Shown piece after piece: positions 48,013-55,504 of a stretch of DNA of 64,000 nt; position 1 is the stretch's first letter; each line of letters starts with the position of its first letter. Both the position numbers and the translations under genes were made by a program. The notes beneath the pieces are model-generated. The model saw only the letters and a list, made by a program, of their open reading frames with translations. It had not been told where the DNA came from and searched no databases. Origin of the DNA: a virus; the IMG/VR virus record IMGVR_UViG_3300023199_000051, positions 1 to 64,000 of that record. One strand, written 5' to 3'.

Positions 48013-48028
48013 CCTACTAAGTAGTAGG
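48013..48028. promoter_or_regulatory. perfect inverted repeat CCTACTA-AG-TAGTAGG
   Basis: A seven-base perfect inverted repeat with a two-base centre lies 15 bases after the transglycosylase stop and ~50 bases before the next start. It may be an operator or a recombination/termination signal; a hairpin with a two-base loop is sterically unfavourable, which favours protein binding. Confidence 0.5.
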
Positions 48029-48078
48029 AAGCCGCTTCTTCGGTTACCATGGCTGCACCACCAACCAGGAGCACCACT

Positions 48079-48273
48079 ATGCTGTCCGATCGCGCAATCG
48101 CTGGAATCCTCTTCGGCTCCATCGCCGGAGTCATCATCCAGGACAACAGCAAGACCATCCAGAAGAGCGTCACCAAGAACCCCGCAGCCGCCGCGGCCGG
48201 TGGCGCCGCTCTCCTGTCGGGCGGCGACTACGCCTACCGCAAGTTCTCCGAGAAGAAGAAGAAGAGCGCCTGA
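48079..48273 (+). CDS. small membrane protein, tandem paralogue A
   Basis: 64 residues from the ATG with AGGAG seven bases upstream (an ATG at 48049 is less likely). MLSDRAIAGILFGSIAGVII then an Ala/Gly hydrophobic stretch, GGDYAYRKFSEKKKK at the end. It aligns along its length with the next gene. Hydrophobic segments suggest a membrane or virion-internal location. Confidence 0.65.
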   Translation: MLSDRAIAGILFGSIAGVIIQDNSKTIQKSVTKNPAAAAAGGAALLSGGDYAYRKFSEKKKKSA

Positions 48274-48476
48274 TGATCAGCGACCGCACCATCGCGCTGT
48301 CCATCTTCAGCGTCATCACTGGCGCTGTGCTCTCCGACAAGAGCAAGTTGTACCAGGAGTACGTGACGGACCGTCCAGAGGTGGCAGCACCTCTGTTCAC
48401 TGGAAGCGTGCTCGCGGCTGACTACGCCTACCGGACCCTCACCGAAGACGGATCACAGACACCCTCGGAGACCTAG
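48273..48476 (+). CDS. small membrane protein, tandem paralogue B
   Basis: 67 residues. MISDRTIALSIFSVITGAVL, D.SK..Q..VT..P..A in the centre, and ADYAYR near the end match paralogue A position by position. The two genes share one base (TGATG). A recent tandem duplication within a virion-protein run is the simplest explanation. Confidence 0.65.
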   Translation: MISDRTIALSIFSVITGAVLSDKSKLYQEYVTDRPEVAAPLFTGSVLAADYAYRTLTEDGSQTPSET

Positions 48477-50408
48477 ATGGCCAAGCTCCCCGTCCGGCAG
48501 ACGCAGACCGACGCGGAGCGCCACATCTTCGGGGCGCTTGTAGGAGGAGCAGCCGGCACAGCCCTCGGGCAGGTGATCGGCGTGCCCTTCATGCCCAGCG
48601 GGGTCGCGGGTGCTCTTGGTGGCATCGCGCTCGCACGCTGGGACATTGAGCAGGACAAGAAGGACACAGGGGTCTCGATCGGCCAGATCGAAGAAGACCC
48701 ACAGCTGTCCGACAACGAGCGGCTGAACATCCGAGAGCGCATCAAGCTCTTTCGTGCACGGCAGCAGCAGCGCAAGGATGCGCTGGCCCTCGCAGGGCAG
48801 CAGGCTAACCAGCTGGCCGATGACCTGGGCGCCACCGCCGAAGCTGTCGAAGCAGCGGCGGAGGAAGGGCACGACATTGGTGATGCGCCTACAGCCCTGT
48901 CGAGCAGGCTGCAGCGGGTGCGCAGCGCCTTCGGCCGCATCAAGCGGGCAGCGCAGGCCGCTGCCGATGAGGAAGAGGAACGAGCGCAAGAGCTGTACGA
49001 GGAGCTGGAGGCCACGCGCAAGCGCAACAAGACGCTTGGCTACATCGCACTTGGCGGCACACTCGGCGCGCTGGCTGGGTACATGGTCAACGACACCGAA
49101 GGGAGCGTAGCTGGCAGCTTCTTCGGTGCCGCGGCAGGCCTGATCACAGCGGGCATCATCACGTCCGAGCCCACCGCCGAGGACGATCTGGTGGTGTCTG
49201 GCCTCGACGACGAGGTGGGGTTCGGACCTGGTGGCGCCATTCCGTACCGGTCGTGGGCCGAGCTGCAAGGAGGCCCCGGCCCTTGGTCCATGGAGCGCTT
49301 GTTCCTGGCCAGTCAGTACAAGCCAGACCGCTTCGGCTGGGCTGCACTGCCCTCCACGCAGAGCGCGTACGGGCCAGCCTTCGCCAACACCCCGGCCGCC
49401 ATCCCCGGCCCTGGCGGCGTGCCACAGTTCGGTACGGGCTTCGGCCCTGCCTACCTGAACATGCCGCACGACACAGCACCTGGCCTTGTCACACCGCCAA
49501 GCTACGCCTACCAGCAGGACGTCTCTCCGCGAGCTGCAGAGGCAGCGCGAGTCTTCTCCGGCCACCTGCGGCGCCGCGGCATCGAGGTCAAGCACGCTTT
49601 CTTCCGATGGCCTGGCCCCGCCCGCGCGCACGGCACGACCTATGCGCCAAGCTGGGGTGAGCATGCTGCTGCACAGCGCATCGCCAAGCGCGTGGCGCAG
49701 CGTGCCAACCTGCACGCGGTCCTCTTCACCGGATCGGAGCCGGGCACCTACACCATCCACTTCACCGACAACCCCACCGTGCTGATGGCGCAAGCTCAAG
49801 GTAGAGGCGCACAGACGTCGCAGATCGCAGGTGTCGGGTTCCTCGGCGAGGAGAGCATCTCCAGCGCTACCTCATACGCCGCAGAAGGTCTCGATGGCTT
49901 TGGAGACTACATCCTTGGCGGCCTTGCTGGTGCAACCGCTGGGGCCTACCTCGCTGGAGAGAAGCAGCGCACCTCTGGCGGGGTCGCTGGGTTCTTGTCC
50001 GGCATTGCTTTGACGTGGCTCACGGATCCCGGCCCCCTCCCTCCCGTCGTCACCGAGCGCGGGGACATCGCCCGCGACGCCTTGGAGATGATCGAGGATG
50101 GCAACGTGGGCCGCGTGCTCACCATGGGCATCTGGGGACCTGCCGCCTACTGGGCTGCCACAGAGGCCGAGCATCCCATCCTGGCAGTCGGGTTGGCGGT
50201 TGGTGGTGTGGGCATGGTGGCGGGTGCTGCGCGGAGCTACGCGCGCACACAGCGGCTCCGCTCACGTCTCGAAGCTGCCACCAAGCGTGGTCCTCAAGCC
50301 AAGCTCATCACAGAGGAGGAGGCAGCAGCTGGGCGCATCATCGACGATCCCGAGATCCTGGAGAAGCTAGCGACTCCCAAGAAGCAACTGCGGAGGTTAT
50401 CGCTATGA
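48477..50408 (+). CDS. large glycine-zipper membrane/virion protein
   Basis: 643 residues. It contains several Gly/Ala-rich hydrophobic segments: ~20-45 (GALVGGAAGTALGQVIGVPF), ~183-225 (LGYIALGGTLGALAGYMVND), ~480-520 (GLAGATAGAYLAGEKQR, VAGFLSGIALTW) and ~555-590 (AVGLAVGGVGMVAGAARSY). These alternate with charged coiled coils (RERIKLFRARQQQRKDALAL). Such repeats are seen in ejected phage proteins that insert into membranes. A central soluble part (~300-460) has an alpha/beta look. Function by analogy only. Confidence 0.6.
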   Translation: MAKLPVRQTQTDAERHIFGALVGGAAGTALGQVIGVPFMPSGVAGALGGIALARWDIEQDKKDTGVSIGQIEEDPQLSDNERLNIRERIKLFRARQQQRKDALALAGQQANQLADDLGATAEAVEAAAEEGHDIGDAPTALSSRLQRVRSAFGRIKRAAQAAADEEEERAQELYEELEATRKRNKTLGYIALGGTLGALAGYMVNDTEGSVAGSFFGAAAGLITAGIITSEPTAEDDLVVSGLDDEVGFGPGGAIPYRSWAELQGGPGPWSMERLFLASQYKPDRFGWAALPSTQSAYGPAFANTPAAIPGPGGVPQFGTGFGPAYLNMPHDTAPGLVTPPSYAYQQDVSPRAAEAARVFSGHLRRRGIEVKHAFFRWPGPARAHGTTYAPSWGEHAAAQRIAKRVAQRANLHAVLFTGSEPGTYTIHFTDNPTVLMAQAQGRGAQTSQIAGVGFLGEESISSATSYAAEGLDGFGDYILGGLAGATAGAYLAGEKQRTSGGVAGFLSGIALTWLTDPGPLPPVVTERGDIARDALEMIEDGNVGRVLTMGIWGPAAYWAATEAEHPILAVGLAVGGVGMVAGAARSYARTQRLRSRLEAATKRGPQAKLITEEEAAAGRIIDDPEILEKLATPKKQLRRLSL

Positions 50409-50785
50409 GTGCCGCAGCAGCAGCCGTTGCAGCCAGCTCTGACGTCCGTATCGAGCCTTCCTCGGTTGCCGGCTTCGTCGCGGTCGCCGGTCCCCGTCGA
50501 GGGCGCCGTCGCGGCCGTCGAGGGCGCCGTCGCCGTGGCCGCTGGAGCCGACCTCTCCCTGGACCCGGCGGCGGAACCTTCCGGCGATGGGTAGGGCCTG
50601 GAGGCATCAGGCCACGCAGGCGTAGAAGGCGCCGCCGTCACTGGCGTCGTGGGTTCTCATACGGCCCGTACTACTACGGTGCGCCGTGGTGGTGGTACGG
50701 GTACGGGCCCTACATGCGCTGGCTGATGTGTCGGCGCCGCGGCTACCCCTGGTGCCCACCACCGCCTCCACGCTACTGGTACTAG
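50405..50785 (+). CDS. extremely Arg-rich basic protein with aromatic tail
   Basis: 126 residues from the ATG in an ATGA overlap. Residues ~30-80 are almost pure Arg/Gly (GRRRGRRGRRRRGRW; RPRRRRRRRRHWRRG). The last ~45 residues are packed with Tyr, Trp and Pro (YGPYYYGAPWWWYGYGPYMR) and include two Cys. The composition resembles protamine-like DNA-condensing proteins. In this virion-protein run it may compact DNA in the capsid or bind nucleic acid on entry. No homologous family is recognised. Confidence 0.65.
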   Translation: MSAAAAAVAASSDVRIEPSSVAGFVAVAGPRRGRRRGRRGRRRRGRWSRPLPGPGGGTFRRWVGPGGIRPRRRRRRRRHWRRGFSYGPYYYGAPWWWYGYGPYMRWLMCRRRGYPWCPPPPPRYWY

Positions 50786-50793
50786 GAGGCTGC

Positions 50794-51192
50794 ATGCTGT
50801 TCCCTGACAGCTACGAAGGCGCACTTGAAGACGCACCACCTTGGGTCCGCGAAGCGTGGAGCGCGTACCAGCAGCTGCCCGAGGACGAGCAACTTGCAGT
50901 CCCCTTTCTGTACTTCGTCCTGGGTCGGAAGGGGACACCCCCCTTCAAGGTGAGCAAGGACAACGCGCTGTACTTTGACCCAAGCCCCGTGAAGGGTGCA
51001 CAGTGCAGTGGGTGTCCCTTCGCCTACGAGAAGGTCACGAAGCGCGGTCGCTTCATCTGCTCGCAGATCCGCGGCACCATCGAGCCGGACGGGTGGTGCG
51101 TCATTCCACACCTACGAGGGGTCTGGAAGTCGTTGAAGGCATCGACGATCAACAAGCTGATCGACCGCGTTGAAGATCGGCGATCTGCGTAG
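50794..51192 (+). CDS. HiPIP-like four-Cys protein
   Basis: 132 residues with AGGAGG five bases before the ATG. The centre has QCSGCPFAYEKV, FICSQIRG, and EPDGWCVIP: the C-x2-C...C...G-W-C order seen in high-potential iron-sulfur proteins and in small phage proteins with this pattern. A helical N-terminus (WVREAWSAYQQLPEDEQLAV) precedes it. Metal or cluster binding is inferred from Cys spacing. Confidence 0.55.
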   Translation: MLFPDSYEGALEDAPPWVREAWSAYQQLPEDEQLAVPFLYFVLGRKGTPPFKVSKDNALYFDPSPVKGAQCSGCPFAYEKVTKRGRFICSQIRGTIEPDGWCVIPHLRGVWKSLKASTINKLIDRVEDRRSA

Positions 51193-51261
51193 AGGTGCGG
51201 GAGGCACCGTGCTAGGTTGAGGCTGCCGTCTCACCAACAGCACCACTCCAGGAACACCGCC

Positions 51262-53802
51262 ATGTCAGACAGGTTCATCCCCCCGCACAACCACTCCGTG
51301 GATGACCTCCCTGTAGGGAAGGGGCCAGGCAAGGTGGCCCTCTGGGTCGATGTCGCGTCCCTGATCAGTGCTCCCTCTCTGGATAATGCCTACCAGAACG
51401 GCAGTGTGATCACCACCACCCCAGGCAGTGGGGACGTGGTGATCGGAGGCGATCAAGACTTCATCCTCTCGACGTCCGGGGCTGTCAACCAGACCGGATC
51501 GGGCCAAGTCACGTTCAGCGGCAACGTTGACGCAGACGCGGGGCTCGACGTTGTTGGAGGCAGCTTCACCCATGCAGCTGGAGGTACAGGTGACGTAGAC
51601 GTGGCCTGGGACTTCTCGGGTGGCGTCACCATCAGCGGCGACAACCTGACCGTCAATGACGGTGTGCCTGTGGTCTTCGGCGACGACAGCAACTGGAGCG
51701 TGCAGTACGACGAGGCGGGTAGTGATGCCCTGGAGGTTGCCGGTGCGGCCCAGACGGCCGACAACACAGCCGGCTACGGTCTCTCCGTCACCGGTAGCCA
51801 GGGTGGATCCACACCAGACGGGACAGCTGCTGGTGATGGCGGTCCGCTGTCCTTCACCTCTGGCGCTGGTGGTGCAGGCAGCGCCACGGGAGCTGGTGGT
51901 GACTCTGGAGACGTGCTCCTCGACGTTGGTGCAGCTGGCGCTGATGGTGGTGGAGGGGCAGGTAGCACGGGCACCGTCAAGATCGGCGGCACGACGGTCA
52001 ACCCGATCGAAGCCACGACGGCTGCCGACGAGCTGACCGCCATCGCCCTGCTCACCAACACCACCGAGTCTGCGGGCTTCTTCGTGGGGTCCAGCGACCC
52101 CAGTGGCACGGTCACTGGGGCCGCCGCCTCGCTGTTCCTACGCGACACCGGAGCTGGCGGCGAGGTCTACGTCAACACCTCAGCCGGCAGCGGTACGACG
52201 TGGACACAGCTCGGGTCTGGAGGCGGCGGCATCGGAGGCAGCGTCGGCACGATAGACAACGCCATCCCCCGCGCGGATGGTGCGGGTGGTTCCACGCTTC
52301 AAGGTGGCGCTTCCAACGACAATGTGATCCTGGAGGACAACGGCCACCTGCGTCCAGAGGTGGACAGCGGCGGCCGGCTCGGTACGGCGACCTTCGGCTG
52401 GCAGGAGCTGCATCTCTCATCCGGCGGTGACATCATCTTCAACAACGACATCACCATCCGAGATGCCTTCGGTCCGCTGTTCTTCGAGGACGCGACGGCC
52501 TACCGGTTCGATTCTGATGTGACTCCCCGGACGGACGGTGGAGGCAGTCTCGGATCGGCCGGTGTCCCGTGGGGCAGTGTCTACATCAACGAGGGTGATG
52601 ACATCAACTGGATTGTCAGCTCGGCGACCGACGTAGCGATCAACCACATCGAAGACAAGCTGACCTTCACCGGCGCGACCATTGGCTACGTCTTCGAAGA
52701 CGGCCCTGTCGGCATCGATCGTCTCGCAGCCAAGCCCGCAGCCATCAACGGCTCCATCCAGCTGTGGGGCGGGCAGATGTCAGGGGGTGTGCTGCAGCTC
52801 GGGATGATCGATGGCATCAACGACTTCGAGCGTGCCGTTGTCGGGGTCTGGGACTTCGGCATCCTACACTCCGCACAGCTCCGTGACTCGGGCTTCTCGA
52901 ACAACCTCTCGATCCGCCAGGCCACTGGATGGTGGTTCCAGGGTGTCGCCGCTCCGACGTCCGGGGACACCTTCACTGTCACCGACGGGTCGACCTCGCG
53001 TGTCTACGGGTTCGACGCTGGCGGTGACGTCGTAGTTGCCCTGGGCGCTGACAACACCGAGACCATGCGCAACTTCGTCGCAGCTGTGAATGGGGACGGG
53101 TCGAGCCTATGGGGAGCACGCTTCATCTCCCACCTGCGAAACGCGGCCGACGGTGCAGTGGTGATGTACCGCCTCGACCAGTCGAGCAACAGCTTCGACG
53201 ACCGGATCTTCGCTTCGCTGTCGACGGGTACCATCCAATACTTCAACCTGGAGAACGACGTCGACTACCGGGCCTTCGGCGTGAGTGGGTCGACCAGCAT
53301 CCCCAGCTCCGATCCGGGCGTCAAGACGTTCGGGCCCGGCCGCCGCTTCAACGAGACGACGGGCGGCCTGGTCTTCTTCAGCTTCCTCGAAGGCCGCATG
53401 TTCTACGCGGACTACACGAGAGCTGAGGGTGCCTGGGAGGAGATCGACCCGATGGTGCGCCGGTTCGTCCGTGTTGCCACGGACAGCAACATCGCCGATC
53501 TGTCAGCAGGTGCCCCTGACACCACCGACATGATAGCCCTTGCCGCTGGGGACCTTGTGCTGGTCCGATCACAGACGGCCACCGCGGAGAACGGCGTGTA
53601 CTTCGTCGAGTCGGTGGGCACGGGCTCGGACGGCACCTGGGAGCGCGTGAGCTGGTTCAACGCTACCTCGGAGGATGGGCTGTCTGCCGGGCTGGAGATC
53701 TACGTCCAAGAGGGCGCTGTCCGCGAGAAGACCACCTACACGCTCACCACGACGGGCGCGGTTACCATCGACACCACAGGCCTCACCTTCGAGGCACTGT
53801 AG
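51262..53802 (+). CDS. tail fibre protein
   Basis: 846 residues. The start FIPPHNHSVDDLPVGKGPGK carries the shared fibre motif. Long Gly/Ser/Thr-rich repeats follow (residues ~60-300). The middle has paired strand repeats of fibre type (RLGTATFGWQELHLSSGGD; GSLGSAGVPWGSVYINEGDD). The last ~95 residues (IADLSAGAPDTTDMIALAAG through DLVLVRSQTATAENGVYFVE) are a known tail-fibre module with NGVY. It is likely a host-binding fibre or its baseplate-proximal part. Confidence 0.85.
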   Translation: MSDRFIPPHNHSVDDLPVGKGPGKVALWVDVASLISAPSLDNAYQNGSVITTTPGSGDVVIGGDQDFILSTSGAVNQTGSGQVTFSGNVDADAGLDVVGGSFTHAAGGTGDVDVAWDFSGGVTISGDNLTVNDGVPVVFGDDSNWSVQYDEAGSDALEVAGAAQTADNTAGYGLSVTGSQGGSTPDGTAAGDGGPLSFTSGAGGAGSATGAGGDSGDVLLDVGAAGADGGGGAGSTGTVKIGGTTVNPIEATTAADELTAIALLTNTTESAGFFVGSSDPSGTVTGAAASLFLRDTGAGGEVYVNTSAGSGTTWTQLGSGGGGIGGSVGTIDNAIPRADGAGGSTLQGGASNDNVILEDNGHLRPEVDSGGRLGTATFGWQELHLSSGGDIIFNNDITIRDAFGPLFFEDATAYRFDSDVTPRTDGGGSLGSAGVPWGSVYINEGDDINWIVSSATDVAINHIEDKLTFTGATIGYVFEDGPVGIDRLAAKPAAINGSIQLWGGQMSGGVLQLGMIDGINDFERAVVGVWDFGILHSAQLRDSGFSNNLSIRQATGWWFQGVAAPTSGDTFTVTDGSTSRVYGFDAGGDVVVALGADNTETMRNFVAAVNGDGSSLWGARFISHLRNAADGAVVMYRLDQSSNSFDDRIFASLSTGTIQYFNLENDVDYRAFGVSGSTSIPSSDPGVKTFGPGRRFNETTGGLVFFSFLEGRMFYADYTRAEGAWEEIDPMVRRFVRVATDSNIADLSAGAPDTTDMIALAAGDLVLVRSQTATAENGVYFVESVGTGSDGTWERVSWFNATSEDGLSAGLEIYVQEGAVREKTTYTLTTTGAVTIDTTGLTFEAL

Positions 53803-53827
53803 TCACCCCCTGACCTCGGAGGCCTCC

Positions 53828-54136
53828 ATGGCCCTGCAGCTGTCCTACGACGACAAATACGGCTCCACGCACAAGGCCGCCTACCACATGGTCGGCAGCT
53901 TGAGGATCAGCCGACCCCGACAAGTCGGGATCTTCGTGATCTGGACGTACGTCGACCAGGCCGCACGGGCCAAAGGCGCGAAGCCGCTCCGCAGGCTGGA
54001 GTACATCCTCACAGGCGACGACTACGAGGCAGTCTTCGGCGAGAAGGCCACGAGCCCTGCAGGCGCCAACGTAGTAGCGAACATCTACGGGCACCTCAAG
54101 AAGCTCGAAGAGTGGTCGGACGCCCTAGACGTGTAG
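53828..54136 (+). CDS. small structural-type protein after the tail fibre
   Basis: 102 residues with GGAGG before the ATG. The order is strands (MALQLSYDDKYGSTHKAAYH; VGIFVIWTYVDQAARAKG), then YILTGDDYEAVFGEKA and a C-terminal helix. Similar ~100-residue proteins often follow phage fibre genes, and a capping or chaperone role is possible. It ends the rightward virion run. Confidence 0.6.
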   Translation: MALQLSYDDKYGSTHKAAYHMVGSLRISRPRQVGIFVIWTYVDQAARAKGAKPLRRLEYILTGDDYEAVFGEKATSPAGANVVANIYGHLKKLEEWSDALDV

Positions 54137-54164
54137 GACTGCCGCAGGGGCGCTGTACGTCCTA
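54134..54164. terminator. candidate bidirectional terminator
   Basis: TAGGAC (54134-54139) and GTCCTA (54159-54164) form an inverted repeat around a GC-rich loop between two convergent genes, whose stop codons it overlaps. No U-tract follows, so support is modest. Confidence 0.35.
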
Positions 54165-54761
54165 CTGCTTGCCGGTTGCCGCGACTTCCTGCCGGAGCTT
54201 GACTGACCTGGGATCGAAGCGCAGCTCGACCCGCTGCCCTTCACGGCTGATGGGTAGGTCGATACCAGCGTGAATCACCCAGGCCTTGACGAACTCCAGC
54301 AGCTCACCGGCTGGAGCGTGCAGACCAGGACCGCAGTGGTCTTCGCTGTCCTCTGCGCTGTGAGGGGGGATTGGGAGATGGAAGGCGCCCCTGGCCCCCT
54401 CGAAGCGCCAGTTGACGTTCCACCTACGGAGGGCCTCCTCCGCGGTCCACGCCCACGCCATGTCGAGGTACACGACGGTGGGGAAGATGATCGCGTCGAC
54501 TGCGTCCGAGACATCCCGCACGCAGGTCCATACGCGCGCGTTCCGGCCATCGGACACGCTGATGGGTTGCCACCCGTGAGCGAGCACGTCCTCCAAGCTC
54601 CGGTAAGCTGGACCCCCCCAGCTCGTGCCGGCCGGTGTGATGAAGCTCGCCTTGAGCGGTGGTGGGGAGTTTGGCGTCGCGAGGGGGCGTCTGTGCGGCA
54701 CCTCAAACTCGGCCACGGCGAAGTAGCAACCACGCAGGGGTGGCTTGTGCTGCTGTCTCAC
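54162..54761 (-). CDS. hypothetical protein
   Basis: 199 residues from GTG overlapping the macro-domain gene by four bases (GTGA). It has a strand-rich N-terminus (CYFAVAEFEVPHRRPLATP), a WQPISVSDGRNARVWTCVRD block, and a helix plus basic end. Co-translation with the macro-domain protein suggests a joint function. No family recognised. Confidence 0.55.
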   Translation of the reverse strand: MRQQHKPPLRGCYFAVAEFEVPHRRPLATPNSPPPLKASFITPAGTSWGGPAYRSLEDVLAHGWQPISVSDGRNARVWTCVRDVSDAVDAIIFPTVVYLDMAWAWTAEEALRRWNVNWRFEGARGAFHLPIPPHSAEDSEDHCGPGLHAPAGELLEFVKAWVIHAGIDLPISREGQRVELRFDPRSVKLRQEVAATGKQ

Positions 54762-55423
54762 TGACGTACTCCGATTCCTAGTGGGTCATCTTCTCTGAAC
54801 GGAGGCTTGCCCGTGCTGAGTACACCTGATCCGCTGCACACAGTGCATGGCACGATTGTGTAAGCAGGGGGGCTGATCGTGTCGTCGTGCGCCTCCCCCA
54901 TCCCTGCACACTCTGGGCAGGTGACACCCTCGACGTCGGCATGCCTCACCACGAGTGTGATCCGGGCCTCTCGATCCCCGAGTGCCCAGAGGTGGGGCAG
55001 GATGTCTTCGGGGGCCAGGCCGCCATTGCCGCACCCCACGAGCGGCATCAACACGCGCCCGCGCCGCAGCTGTGGGATCAGAGTCAGCAGCTCTTCGCAG
55101 GACTGCTCGATGCGCTCCAACGTGCTTGGCCCTCTCCATGACATCCAGGGCTGCTTGGCGTTCATCGGCTTGGTCGGGAAGAGGATGAACCGCCAGTCGG
55201 GATGGGCCAGTGTCGGGATCTCGGCTCCATGCTCAGCGCAGAGGCGTCCGTACCAGGCGGGCAGTGGCGCGCACAGTCGGTGGGCTTGCTTTGCGAGGCC
55301 GCGCCCCATGACCGCTGTGCGGTCCTGCTTCCACCCGATGTTGGTCGGGATGACGACCCAGTCCCGCGTGCGGCGGTGATCCCAGATGTCCCCGAACAGG
55401 ACACGCTTTCGAGTTCTTGGCAT
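54758..55423 (-). CDS. macro-domain-like protein with DnaJ-type zinc knuckle
   Basis: 221 residues from the ATG at 55423 (other ATGs at 55456 and 55465 are possible). DWVVIPTNIGWKQDRTAVMG and GRGLAKQAHRL match the ADP-ribose-binding start of macro domains, and VLMPLVGCGNGGLAPEDIL matches the G-x-G-x-GG...P-x-I signature. The C-terminal third has TCPECAGMGEAHDD and PCTVCSGSGVL, forming a zinc knuckle. Phage macro domains can bind or remove ADP-ribose groups, which might counter NAD-based defence; this is inference. Confidence 0.75.
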   Translation of the reverse strand: MPRTRKRVLFGDIWDHRRTRDWVVIPTNIGWKQDRTAVMGRGLAKQAHRLCAPLPAWYGRLCAEHGAEIPTLAHPDWRFILFPTKPMNAKQPWMSWRGPSTLERIEQSCEELLTLIPQLRRGRVLMPLVGCGNGGLAPEDILPHLWALGDREARITLVVRHADVEGVTCPECAGMGEAHDDTISPPAYTIVPCTVCSGSGVLSTGKPPFREDDPLGIGVRQ

Positions 55424-55504
55424 TGGGCTTCCGGTGGTGCGAAGTGCTGTGGACATCGGGTCCATAACACCTGTTGCACATCATGCACAGGTCACGCACT
55501 CATG

